From Epinephelus fuscoguttatus (Eukaryota; Chordata; Actinopteri; Perciformes; Serranidae), in contig NC_064754.1 of NCBI RefSeq assembly GCF_011397635.1, positions 37,639,543-37,703,542 on the forward strand: 64,000 bases of DNA. Reading direction: 5' to 3'. The notes beneath the pieces are model-generated. The model was not told the DNA's origin. It saw only the letters and a list, made by a program, of their open reading frames with translations, and made no database searches. Position 1 is the first letter of the stretch. The number at the start of each line of letters is the position of its first letter. This document shows, piece after piece, positions 37,610-48,912 of this stretch. The translations under genes were made by a program, and so were the position numbers.

Positions 37610-38345
37610 CTAGGGCTAGGCGATATGGAGAAAATAGAATGTCACAATATTTTTCACCAAATAACTTGATATCAGTATTGCAACAATATTGTAGGGTTAA
37701 TTATTGGTGCGTTCATAAAATATTTCCACAATGAAATTCTTGATAAATAGTCATCAGGAATGTGAATACAATAAAATGTCAATTAATCCCTTTTAGTAGC
37801 CCAGTGTGGCTACAAATTTTGAAAAAATAGATGCTTGTCTCAATTAGAGGCCTGGTCTGGTTGCCAAGCAGTTAATTTTTTTTATATAAGCTCTTTGGAT
37901 GTATAAAACTGGATTGTTGGCTGCCTACAAGCCAAAATTTTAAACAACTGGTCTAAATGAACAATTTAATTGTATTTCCAAATCTTTACTCCTTTGTTTG
38001 AAAGGAGTTAAAGGCCTGTCCCATGAAGACAACTGTCCCAAATATATGCCTGTTGATTTCAGTGATTTAAACAAATAATAGCCCGGGCTACTGATTGAAG
38101 TTTTACAGTATAATGACTAAGTGAGTATAGGCAAATAATAGAACAGCTAGAACAGTCTGGTACATTCAAAGAATTACATCACTTTACTGTAATTCAACCG
38201 CTAAAACCAAGAAAAGACAACACTTACCACATTATCAATATATCAATAAATTGCACAGGCCTTTAAGCAGCCAAAGTAATAGATTACAGAAGAAAATCAG
38301 ATTAATTTATAATGAAATAATTAGTTGCAGCCCTATAGATTATAT
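37610..38345. repeat. Decayed dispersed repeat ('ctaggcgatatgg' family)
   Basis: It begins gggctaggcgatatggagaa and ends ttataatgaaataattagttgcagcccta, shown only in part here as ataattagttgcagccctat. The edges are those of common teleost interspersed repeats. The interior is AT-rich with no coding frame. Confidence 0.5.
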
Positions 38346-39189
38346 TTACAGGAGGATGACTATTGTAGCAAGAAAGGCAAGATAATCTACATCAAACTAA
38401 AAGAAAAACTACAACTTCCAAATTCTTAAAAGAAATTCCTTTAAGTATAGACTGAGCCGACAATGACCTGATCATAGTCCTATGTTACAGGAGGCCATGA
38501 TAAGAACATGAACAAGTCTAAACGAGAGCAACACTAATCTCAGGCTGTACAACCTAAGCCACCTTTCTTTGTAAGGAGACTAACTGTACACACATTCTTG
38601 AATCTATTTTCGTATAACATGTACCCGTAACCCTGGGAAAATCATCCTGACAGTTTCTTCTTTTCTCCTTTTAGTTCTCTGTGGAAATGTCTGTGTCAAT
38701 GTGATGTTAAACATTTAAGGATGGCACAATCTTTCATATCTCACTATGTAATGTTAGAGACAGTTGTGAATGTCCACCAACTGGACTGTCATTCAGCATA
38801 GCTGACATATGCTGCTATAATTCAAGTCAGGAGGACTATGTTAAAACATATGTATTTCCTTAACTGTAACCTCACAAAAACCCATCATGTTACAATAGGA
38901 ATGTCCTAGAATAGTATTACAGTGACACTCAGGAAGTCAATTTACCAGAGCCAGGCTTGTAGCACTGGTGCAATGCTCCAGTTTCACCATATGGTGAAGA
39001 TTTTACTTCAGGCAAACGCCCCCTGATTCCAATCACTCTGACTCAGCAAAATCTGTTGCCCTTCCTCTGTTCAACAGATGTGACAACGGTTTCTTTTAGT
39101 ACAATCCACCCAAAAACACTTAATGTGCTAAAACTTATTAAGCACACCGAGTTTTAAACTGTCTCAGGCTGAGAGCCCACAGATGACCT

Positions 39190-42100
39190 AGTGTATAAGC
39201 TCACCTACTTGGAGGGAAAGTCAGGACAGAGCATTGCAGCACCTTTATTTTTTCGTCACAAAGTTAAGAAACAGTGTGCTTGGTCATCAGCCTGCTGTAA
39301 TCTTTGCAGACAGTGCTGCCAACTAGTTCCACAGGCTATGTGCATTTCTTTCTCGATGGTCTGTCACCCAGATCCCTTCAACCTGGCTGTCTTCCTACTG
39401 GGTCAAGTCACAATGACAGGAAACCAGAAACTGTCTTCTTTGGGAGCGATACAGTTGGTTTACAGAACCTCAGAGAAATCAATGTGTTCACGTCCTCACA
39501 GCCTAAAAACAAACCATTTAATACTATCCACCATTTGTATCCACCAGAAAGTTTAGAGAATTCAAAAAGTGCCAAGGAGTCATTAAATTTAATGCTGCCA
39601 AATTTCTGTAGACAAAAAAAAAAAAAAACACACTGGCATGGATCTAACCTGACTGAGGTACTTTTTCCAAAAGGGCCTTGTAGTTTCCATCTTTTACCAA
39701 TTTTCACTACTGTGGACTGCAGATAATTGTTCAAATTTACCAGAATTCCTACCCCCCCAAAACAGCCAATTTATTTATGTTTTTGTACTGGTTAGCTCTG
39801 GCTGTGGTTAGCTAACCACAGGCATCTTCCTGTACTTGCCAACATACTGTTACAAGATCAATCAAGAGAAGGCACGGGAAATGACCGGATGCACTGAAAA
39901 GAGATGAAAAAAGCCATGACTGGAGGTGAGTCACAGAGGAGAAACAGAGAGCTAAGGGCCTGTCTGAACTGGATGTGCAATTTATCATGCACTGCAGGAG
40001 GTCATTTAAAGGAGGAGGCAGGGGGACAGGATCCTATTGATACAGCACATTGTACTGGCTGTTTGTATGTAAGAATGTGAAGGAACAGAGGTTTTTTTGA
40101 TGGTCATTCTAACTATGGCAACCTAATTGCACCCTCTATCAATAAAGCACTTTGGATTAGGAGGACTGAGGCATATTAATATAAAACACCACCATTACAG
40201 TATTTTGGTTCCGATTTTTAGTTTCTAAGACATGTTAAACCAGGCAACCTGCAGACAGGTTCTTTAGCCCCTTTCAGTGGCTCCTTGTGGCTTTGGATGA
40301 AAAAAATTACATGGAAATGAATACTACTGCTTTTTTAACATTTGATTTTTTATTTATGATTGTCATAGGCCTTAAGTAATTTTTAAATTCCCTATTTGTA
40401 GAAATGTGTAGACTACAGACTGATAGAAAAAATGTTTTATAATTCATGGCCTAGTGGCACCTTTTCCTCTAAATATTGCCGAACCTCAAGAGCAGTGGCC
40501 AATCTTGACTCAGCCTAGCAAGGCTAGCTATGGATTCCAAATCCAAAACGGAAAGGTCTCGAGGTGAATAGAGAATTTAATAGTGCATGGACAGCTCTGT
40601 TTGCTTTCACCGCCACTGATACAAAGTTAAAGTGGCAAATAAACATATGTGACCCACTGCAGAGAAGTCACTTTGTGGTCAAACAATTTAGTAAGTGCTC
40701 ATTTAGACATTATAGTCAAGTTGAGGCTGAGGCTAAGAGGTTGTGTTACCTTCATTGTAAGGCTTTTTTTTTAAAGGCCTAGTAACTAACTTAAACATCT
40801 TGGCACTGTAGTTTGTAGCAATTAAAAGGAGATAATAGTGAATTTGTAGGGGACTACTTCAAATGATGGATTAATCAAAATACACACCCGGTTCTCTCTT
40901 ACTGATGTGTTTTTAATAGTTTTTGGACAACAGACAATACTTATAAGTAGGATCGTATCAATTAATTGTTGGTATGGGTCTTAAAGTGGCACTTGTTTAT
41001 GTTAAGAAATGTATAGTTGACCTGAAGTTACATGTGTAGTTACAACTAGGTCGAGCGTTTGGCAGCAGCGTACACGTGGAAGCACAGGAAGGATTAACCA
41101 TTAGGACAGTTGGTTTAGAATAACGATTTTTCTGACAAAATGTCTATCCAATATACCGCAATGTGTTTGCTTTGGTTAGCTGCAGGAGGTTAAACTGACC
41201 ACACTCCTCCTTCCTGTCTCCTCCTGGGTTTCTTCCTGTGCCAGGCTAACAAACCATTATGTTGCCAGATCAATCGAGACGCTGAATGCTAAATGACTGG
41301 TCACACTGGAACCAGATGAAATAACTGGGGGTGATTCACATTGAAGAAATGTGGCGCTATAAAGGCCTGGACCTAATTTCCCAAAGTCATCTCAGCACTG
41401 GGAAATGTAACTTGTATTATCATCAAAGTCTGTCTGGCTATCAATGCAATAAAATAATGTGGGTGGTCAGTGTACTACCAACAGTCTAATAATGTACTCA
41501 GCTTCAGTTAAAACATGAACTACGAGCAATAAGCTGATCTTGACCAACACCATAACTGCAGTGTGGATGTAGGCGGGCAAGCAGTCTGCTTATTTGTCCA
41601 AATGCAGGATGTGGAGAAAGGCTCCACTGAGACATATAGGGGCATTAATCACTCACTAGGATTACAACATGTATGAAACACGCTATTTCCTAACATTTTA
41701 ACCCTGATACCACCCCCACAAAATTATAAAGCAAGACTAATACAGCTACTGCAGCTTTCAAGGGGAAATCCACCCTAAAGAAAACACTTTAAAAAAAAAG
41801 ATGCTGCTTTAGTCAGGATTTGTGAATGTGAAGCAGCCTCTCACAAAGCTAAATGTGACGGTATGTGCGCTGCTCCAACGACAATTAATAACAGATGGGT
41901 TTTTGTGTACAGATTCCCAGTGTTGAGGGGGGACTATAAATGAGGAAATTTTCAGTGAAAAGCATTTAGTTTTCACAAAATAGGTTCAGCAGAGTTGAGA
42001 AAAACAACACTTCCTTTCAAAGAAGCAGCAACAAGACCTAATCACATGACAACATGACAAATTCAATTCTGGGTTTTCTGGTTTCTGGGTTTGGGAGAGA

Positions 42101-42415
42101 GTTCTGCATGCACACAAATATTTATTAAACTGTCTAAGATCAAACAAATAGCATATGTGAATTCTGCCTCGGAGCGGATTTTCGCAGTAGGGCGAGCCAA
42201 GTTCACAAAGAATGATCAGCGGTCGGGTAAATTAACAATGACATTTAGTGTGGGTCAGCTTCCTGGAAACTGACGCTTCAAACAGACAAACAGATTAAAA
42301 CTCACATTCTGACAATCATCCATCTGTCTATTTTCTAAACTACTTCTCCTGTTCAGGGGTGGAGGGGCTATCCCTACATGCACTGATTGAGAGGCAGGGT
42401 TCACTCTTGACACCC
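39190..42415. other. Gene-free stretch with diverged duplicated blocks
   Basis: Blocks at about 39830-39960 and 41240-41360 are diverged direct copies (agatcaatcaagaga against agatcaatcgagacg, then aaatgac, gatgaaa and gtgagtcaca against gtgattcaca). The stretch 40895-40975 (gtttttaatagttttggacaac type) resembles 10155-10265. Poly-A at 39616-39629. Open frames here show no coding pattern or splice sites. Confidence 0.4.
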
Positions 42416-42418
42416 TTA

Positions 42419-43109
42419 GGCCACATCCACACTGATACATTTTTATTGTAAAAGGGCATTTTAAAATCAGTGTGGTCTTTGCGTCTCCGTCCATACTAAC
42501 ACGCCTGAAATCCCATGTCACATGCCCACATGTGAAAAGGGCATGTGTGCTGGTGTAAACAGGAAGCAGATAGTCTACTCAGAGTTTGATTGCTTAGTTA
42601 CAGACAATACTAAGGAGATGGCAAAAAGTAAGACCAGAGACTTCTTTGCTTGGACCGACGACAAGGTGGAACTGTTACTGAGAGTAACACGTGAGTATAA
42701 GGCTGTCAAGGCAGCCAGAAAACAGGTTGTGAATCATTACAAACAAATCCAGCTACATATCAGAGCTGCACGGGCCGCAAGCATTATCCATCGCTGGAGG
42801 AACCCATAGCAATGGGAAATGAGTGCCCACACCAGGCCTAGCTATATTGTTTTGACTTGACAAGCTGTGACTGATAATACCTAACTGGGAAGTGAATGTG
42901 AGTGTTTGCATCATTGTGTCCAAAAATCTCTGTTTCTGCCAATCCAGACTAAACACAAGCCCCAGTTTTCAGACGAAAACGGGGTCAGCAGTATTTTCAA
43001 AGGTCTCTGTTTAAGGGGTTCCAAAACGCCGGACTAGTGTGGACGCTTGGTGTAAATGTAGCAATAGTTATGTATTATAAAACAAAAACATATTATTGTG
43101 GATGTAGCC
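42419..43109. mobile_element. PIF/Harbinger-like element, TTA target duplication
   Basis: The ends GGCCACATCCACACTGATAC and, reverse-complemented, GGCTACATCCACAATAATAT are flanked on both sides by TTA (42416-42418 and 43110-43112). A 3-bp TTA/TWA duplication and GG-starting ends are typical of PIF/Harbinger transposons. At 691 bp it cannot encode a full transposase. It carries a remnant of a Myb/SANT-like frame, annotated separately. Confidence 0.82.
42618..42807 (+). pseudogene. Myb/SANT-like domain fragment in the Harbinger-like element
   Basis: The frame reads MAKSKTRDFFAWTDDKVELL and then LRVTREYKAVKAARKQV. The W-T-D-D-x-V-E-L-L-L pattern and the following R-x-Y-K match the first helix of the Myb/SANT-like DNA-binding protein of Harbinger transposons. 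Similarity fades after KAARKQV and the frame ends at TAG about 25 residues later. The second conserved Trp block (typically WES) is not seen. It is a decayed or internally deleted copy, not an active gene. Confidence 0.6.
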
Positions 43110-43112
43110 TTA

Positions 43113-43989
43113 ATTTTGGCATGTCATGTTTGTCTTATTTCACCTCATTACCTGTCTGCAACTCAGATGAACACTTCAACATGACTTAAACACAAATCGC
43201 TCAGTAGCCATTCAGTCCCCACCTTAAGTGTCTGCAAACACCAAAAAGTACAACATTATCCTCTCCTATCATCACCATCAGCACTCCCCCAGTCACATTT
43301 TGCCCTTTACATCAACAATGAAATTCACACAGATGGCTAGGGAACATCAAAAGCTACCTCATCTCTTTGATAGGAAATGATCTGATGTTGTATACTTTGG
43401 GAAAAAAGAGCTCTACTCAGAATTCAACTACAAAGTCTTATCAGAGCACACAACTGAGAATCTCACCAGAGATTATGACCTCAATCTATTATTGACACGG
43501 TGTCTGTGGACATGAATGATTTAACACTATTAGATGACATTAATCAGCTTAGTATCAGTTGCCTGCAACTCTGTCTTTAGTTGCATTTTGAGTAAAACAA
43601 CAGGGGGAAAAGGGGGTTTGAAAAGTGTGCAAGTAAGTGCTTATGTATCCCAAGTCCTTGGGAATGAACCCACTGAACTCCCAAAGGTGCATGGAGGAAC
43701 TGCGAGGAGGCTAAATCTGACACCAACTCTACCATCTAGTGGCCAAAAGTTGTCATTACTGCTAAAATCTCCATAACATGAGACTAGTGGGATATATACA
43801 TACTGGGCAACATGATAATATCTTTTGATTCATTAAGTAAAATGGAAGAACTGGTCCTCCTCTTTTTAGATCTCTCTAAATAGAGGACGACCACCTCTGT
43901 CTGGGCAGCCCTGCCACACTTGACTGCAGTGGTGACTCATGGAGATAAACATGCAAGGTTTGACCACAATGAGGTAGAAGAAAATTTAA
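43113..43989. other. Gene-free stretch downstream of the COPRS-like gene
   Basis: AT-rich unique-looking sequence with no supported exon. A run at 43725-43760 (accaactctaccatctagtg) resembles the end of a short repeat. It lies between the Harbinger-like element and the candidate polyadenylation signal. Confidence 0.4.
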
Positions 43990-43995
43990 TTTATT
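43990..43995 (-). terminator. Candidate polyadenylation signal for the COPRS-like gene
   Basis: AATAAA on the minus strand about 785 bases beyond the stop. It is the first canonical signal I noticed downstream. Confidence 0.35.
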
Positions 43996-44779
43996 GTGGC
44001 TGTGATAATGAAAATGAAAGTCTGAAAGGGCGGATAACGATTTGTTGCTGTTACATAATCAAACCATAATTTCTTGCTGACGTTTACCGTCCCCAAATTA
44101 AAATTGCTGCTTCGTGTGCTTGTTGTGAACTTCCAATTTATGGACAACAGAATTGATAGATCAAAAGAACAACTTATTACGACAAGTGTTCCAATACCCG
44201 GCGTTTTAAAACACAAAAAACTGTACATAAAAACTATTATTTCAGTTCAGTTCTTGGAATACTAGCAAAATTATGAAGGTATGAAATAGAAGAACAGTAC
44301 ATGCATGACCGTTTTCAGAGACAACACTAACTGAAGTGGTACAACTGCAAAGTATGGTAGTTTATCTAAAATCATTTCTTAAGATCACAAAAACCTAACA
44401 AACTAATATGTTACAATATAAAATCTGAATATAAAATAGAAAATAAAACCTACAATAAAAAAACAACCTCATTGCAACCTAGGCTCCACCATACAATCTT
44501 TGGCCTATGACAGCATTAACCTATTTGATTTTAAAGCTTTGCATTAACGCTAACCTAGAGTACGTTTTAAATTTAATTCCTTCCACTAATGTATTAGCTG
44601 AGGTAAATAACACAGATGCATACTAAACAAATATTCTAAGCATGGGTACTTTCCAGGATCCCCAAATCTGAACAATGTCAAGAAGGGCTAACTAGATTCA
44701 CCGCAGAACTCTTCAGTTTCTTTTTTCTACGTGAACACTGATTTCTACTAATCCTCTAACACAAAAGCACATGTCTGGC

Positions 44780-44955
44780 TTACTCGTCAGCGTCTGCAAA
44801 CTGGTCAGGCTCAGTGGGAATGCTGTAGGGGGACCACTTGATGGGGAGTGGGTGGTGTACGGCTGGTGTGTAATTGGCTGTCACCGGCAGGCCAACTGTG
44901 TCCATTTGCTTGAGTGTCAAGTCCCTCAAAGAACAAGGGATCGCATCTTGTGGAC
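44780..44955 (-). CDS. coprs: COPRS-like last exon
   Basis: The exon is 176 nt. The acceptor is ccttcag and the TAA stop is at 44780-44782. It encodes 57 residues after the split Gly, with YTPAVHHPLPIKWSPY and the acidic terminus DQFADADE. This exon carries most of the resemblance to human COPRS. Confidence 0.78.
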
Positions 44956-47900
44956 CTGAAGGAGACACAGGATACCGGTAAAACTTTTGACCTGGATCCT
45001 TAGAAGAGTTTGTTGTGAGATAAACCTTGAAAAAGGTGACATTTGCTGAATACGTTTTTATTTTTTTCATCTGATGGCAGTGCTAACGATCATGGTTGGA
45101 AATGGGCACCAGCTACCAGCTAAAGGCTGCTATATAATGCAAGTCGCTGCTAGTTTTCCTTTGCTCACAAGCCAAAAAAAAACAATAGTAATCTATCGAG
45201 TGGCTGGTAGATTTTGTAATCCACCAGCTACAGTGGCAGGTAGCTCTTTTAAGTTCATTTCCAACCCTGTAACAATACTACTGTAATTATTCTTACTTCT
45301 ATGGTACAAGAAGGATTTAGATCATTGACTTAAAGGCATACTATGCAGGATTATCTACTCGCTGTGTGTTGCAGTGTCTGTATCTGCAGAGAAGCTGCCC
45401 TCTGCCTGTGTCTTCTTCTAATTTTGGTTTGTCCACTACGTGTCTGAGTGTCCACCTTTGAGTGATGGTGTAGCCCCGAGTCAATAGCAGTGCAAGGTCA
45501 GGACTCTATAAAATGCAGTGACCAGGTTACACCGCTATCTCCGTCCTTTTCTTCTGCTCATTGGATGCGAGCTGCGGGTCTATGTGTCTGTTTGATCAAG
45601 ATCGAGGTTGAGCCACATGCATGCACACGCACATACACACATAGAGCAGAGAAGCCAAGCTGACATGATGAAACATGTGCTTCAGCTGAATTCACACAAA
45701 ATCTGGCCATACAGCAACTTCCCGCAGGGTTGTGCTGAGGTGAGGGTGTGTTTATTTGTGCTTTAGAACATAACTGCCATGAAATAATCAGAAAATATTT
45801 TTTACTTCTTTGATTCACTGCTTTGTTCTCTCTATCCCCTCATAGTCTCATTAAGCTTAAGAGGGTGGGCCAAGTATGAATGTTGTGTTAACAAACAGTA
45901 CATGAAAAATCCTGCATAGTATGCCTTAAATTAAAAGCAGCAACATCACAGTGTAAAAATACACTGTTTGAAGTACAAGTCTTGCATTAAATCTTGTTTA
46001 AGTACAAGTACAGAAGTATTAGCATCAAAACATACTTAAAATAGCAAAAGTAAAAGTATTCATTATGTAGAATGGTCCATTTCTGAATTGTATAAATGAT
46101 GTTATCAGACTATAATTATTGATGCATTAATATGTGGAACTGGGCGATTAACCGATCGCAATAGGGGATTGCGATTAAATCTGTGTCAACAACGGTGATC
46201 ATTTTTGGACATTTTCACTTACTGTGAGTTAATCTAGCAGCCTCTCACATGGCAGAAATAAACATGACAACAGCAAGTCAGTCTGCTACATATTTTTGCT
46301 GCCCGTGCTCTGTTGCTGCCTGTTTGCAGGAGGACAGACCTGTGCTCCACACAGAGTGGACAGCAACATAACCTCAGTGCAGAGCCCACAGAAGGGAATG
46401 AAACTGACTTTAGGATATGTTTTACTGTGGGAACTGACAACAATGCTCATTATACATAAATACAACAAAAGGGACAGACAGTATGATCAATTTTTCAAAC
46501 ATGTTGAACAAGCAGAACACAAATATAGCGTCTTTGGCCACTGTGTCCACACAAACTTCTTGCCTCCTCTTAATCCACATGCGTTTTTTTTTATTATTTT
46601 ATTTTGTTGTACACAGCTACAATGCTTGTTATGCTAAAGTGCTGAAAGTGACCTTGCATTACCCTCCAAAGCTGAGGAAATTGTTGACAAATACGCTAAC
46701 ACCATGTCAATTGTGAAGTGGTTTGGAAATCTGAAAAGCAACACACAATGCCGTCAGTTTGTGCCAGCCAAGACAGGAAACACAACAATTTGAGAGTTAC
46801 AGATGTAACTAAGGTTATATAAATTCTGGATCATAATCCATTATTTTAATGTTATTGAACTTTTTTTTTTAAACCACAAAATAAATTCTAAACCAAGCCA
46901 TGTTTACGCACTTGTTAAATAAACAATATTCTAAAGTTTAACTGATGAATCCTCGGGTTCCTTCAAGCTTCAGTCAGTATCAAGATAGTCTTCAAACTGG
47001 GAGCGTTATTAAACTTTATATCGCAATAAATATCGATATCAATCATCATGGAAAAAATTAATGCAACATATTTTTTGCCGTATCGTCCAGCCCCACTTAA
47101 ATGTTGGGGCTTGTAAAGGTGGAGCTCATTTTATTTACTTTATATACTGCTGGCTAGCTTAACCTATAACATAACATCATTATTGAGTTGATTTATAATT
47201 TGTATTAATTTGCATAGTATCTGGCAACTAAAACTGTCCAATAAATATAGTTGAGTAAAGAGTACAATATTCCCCTTTGAAATCCAAGTACCTCTAAATT
47301 ATGCAGTACCTAAGTACAGCACTTCATTGCGTTCCAAAACTGTCTGTAATGCAAAGTAACTTATCAGCATATATCATCAATAAAGTGCTTTGGGAGGAGA
47401 AATAGTAATATTTAGGTGTTTCTTCTTTACCGTAGGGTGTGACATCAAAACAGTTCTCTTCCCAGTCAGTCAGTGTGACCTCTTGGGTCTCTTTTTCCCA
47501 GTCCTCTGTCTCTTGTTGTGGCATCGGTAGTGGCACCTCCGGCCAGAGGACTTCAGTGTCTCTACAAAAGGCAAATTTCTTATTTACATACAGAAATCAG
47601 CAAATCTTTCCATACATTATGTTTGATAATCTGATACTGCTCCTTGTCAATTCATATTTATTCAGAAAGTAGGAGTCATTCCAGATATCGGGAAATAAAT
47701 TTATTTGCTTCCTTGCTGTGAGTTGGATCAAAGGGTTGATATCTCTCTCATGCATGTTTTTATTAAATATAAGGCTACAACCAGAAGCAAATTATCTTGT
47801 CTTAGCATAAAGAATGGATACAGGGAGGAGAGCTAACCCGCCTCTGTCTAAAGGGGCTGCCAGCACCTCTACGCTCACTAATTAACACCCTACATCTTTT

Positions 47901-48825
47901 TTGCTTTATTCATGAAAACACAAAGTGTATGAACAACTGTCGGTTTAACTGGGGTTATGTGTATGATTATTCCTTGCTGTTTGCCCTGTTTAGAGTCTCC
48001 TGGCTGTAGCCTTTTGTTAGATAGATGAGAGCAGTATCAATACTCTGATCTAACTCTCAGCAACAAAGGATATAAATGTATTTGCAAACAATACCTTTGA
48101 CATTGTACTTACTTATCTTGCACAGCTATTAAGACAGTAGAAATCACACCGTATCAGTCACATTTTTAGTTGCCTGTCTGAAAGACAGGATACATTTCCA
48201 TTTCAACCAAGGCAACTGTCTACACCAGCCTTGTAACAGCTCACACACAAGTTATTCCGGGGGAGAGTGGATTGAGAGAGGTGTGAGTAACTATGCATAA
48301 CTATTTTTTTACTGATGCATTCATAGCATCTGTAGGGAAGGTGACGCACCTCTTCTTCCTTCTAAATTTCTCTCTTCTTCTTGGGTTCCTTGATGCTGTT
48401 GACCCGCTGGGTCGTGATGCAGTTCGGTCAGAATTACATGGCGAAGCAACAGTGTCTAGACTGGTGGGCCCTTCCACTGAGATACCACCTGGAGTTCTCA
48501 CACTGCGACCCCTGCCAGCTGCTGAGGCATCAGTGACAGCTGAAATCGTGCTTCCTTGTTTCCTGGGGGTTCTTGGGGGTGCAGCTCTTGTACTCTTGCC
48601 CTTGTACCCATGGTTAATATAACTATTAACCATGCACTGTGGTTTGGTACCATTCAGTGTGCCAGCTGGTGTCGTCTCACTGGTTCCTGTAGCAGCTGCC
48701 GGGTAGCCATTGTGAACAATGGCTCCATTAACCCAACCTGTGCTTGGGACCTGACTGCTAGCTTTCCAGGTGTTGTGGCGCGTTCCTCCTCTTCTGCCCA
48801 CGTAGTTCATACCATTCTGAGGCAT
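44780..48825 (-). CDS. coprs: COPRS-like protein (coordinator of PRMT5), 3 coding exons
   Basis: COPRS is a small nuclear protein that binds PRMT5 and histone H4 and steers symmetric arginine methylation during differentiation. Exons 48350-48825, 47431-47561 and 44780-44955 join in phase (AG with A gives Arg, G with GT gives Gly) to make 260 residues. The first 158 residues are low complexity, rich in Ser, Thr, Gly, Pro and Arg, with basic clusters (PPRTPRK, RRREKFRRKKR) that look like nuclear localisation signals. The last 85 residues match human COPRS in pattern: ETEDWEKE, TPYGPQD, YTPAVHHPLP and an acidic QFADADE end, against EDWDSE, NPYDADD, YDPSWHHPPP and QFDDAED as I remember them. Human COPRS also lies next to RAB11FIP4. 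The start is the first ATG after the exon 2 acceptor. The N-terminal half is poorly conserved, so the assignment rests on the C-terminus and synteny. Confidence 0.72.
45330..45930. mobile_element. Short inverted-repeat element (MITE) in COPRS-like intron 3
   Basis: The left end ttaaaggcatactatgcagg and the right end, reverse-complemented, tttaaggcatactatgcagg are inverted repeats of about 23 bp with one mismatch. The interior is about 600 bp with no coding frame. The near-perfect termini imply a fairly recent insertion. I cannot assign a superfamily because the target duplication is ambiguous within the TTAA-rich border. Confidence 0.72.
45931..46130. repeat. Dispersed teleost repeat ('aagtacaagt' family)
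   Basis: Repeated words of the type aagtacaag, aaaagtatt and acttaaaatagcaaaagtaa mark a family that recurs at 16290-16720 and 47200-47330. It directly abuts the MITE at 45330-45930, and the piece at 47200-47330 may belong to the same original copy. Confidence 0.5.
46138..47095. repeat. Decayed repeat block in COPRS-like intron 3
   Basis: The left edge (gggcgattaaccgatcgcaa) and right edge (tatcgatatcaatcatcatgg ... cgtatcgtccagcccca) look like the two ends of the common teleost 'gggcgatata' repeats. The interior has short broken frames and no recognisable domain. Confidence 0.45.
47431..47561 (-). CDS. coprs: COPRS-like exon 3 (acidic Trp-rich segment)
   Basis: The exon is 131 nt with acceptor ttttgtag and donor gtaaag. 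It encodes DTEVLWPEVPLPMPQQETED and then WEKETQEVTLTDWEENCFDV. The abrupt switch from basic to acidic composition and the evenly placed Trp residues resemble the middle of COPRS. Confidence 0.75.
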
Positions 48826-48833
48826 CACTGCAC
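48350..48833 (-). CDS. coprs: COPRS-like exon 2 (start codon, basic low-complexity half)
   Basis: The acceptor atttcag precedes GTGCAGTG and the ATG at 48823-48825. The coding part is 476 nt, 158 codons plus AG. The donor AAGAG|gtgcgt at 48349 is a good match to consensus. If the donor is not used, the frame continues for 15 more residues after the Arg codon to a TAG at 48301-48303. The reading frame also stays open upstream of the acceptor, which is probably chance. Confidence 0.75.
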
Positions 48834-48912
48834 CTGAAATGTATAGATGGAGGGTTTGATGTGAGTGAAAAAGTGAAAGAGGCAAAACAAAACAGAAACA
48901 GTCACACACAAC

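Noticed and set aside
41637..41649. The word taggggcatta, which contains the miR-365 seed complement
   Set aside because: The rest of the mature miR-365 sequence, which is almost invariant in vertebrates, is absent, and no hairpin is evident.
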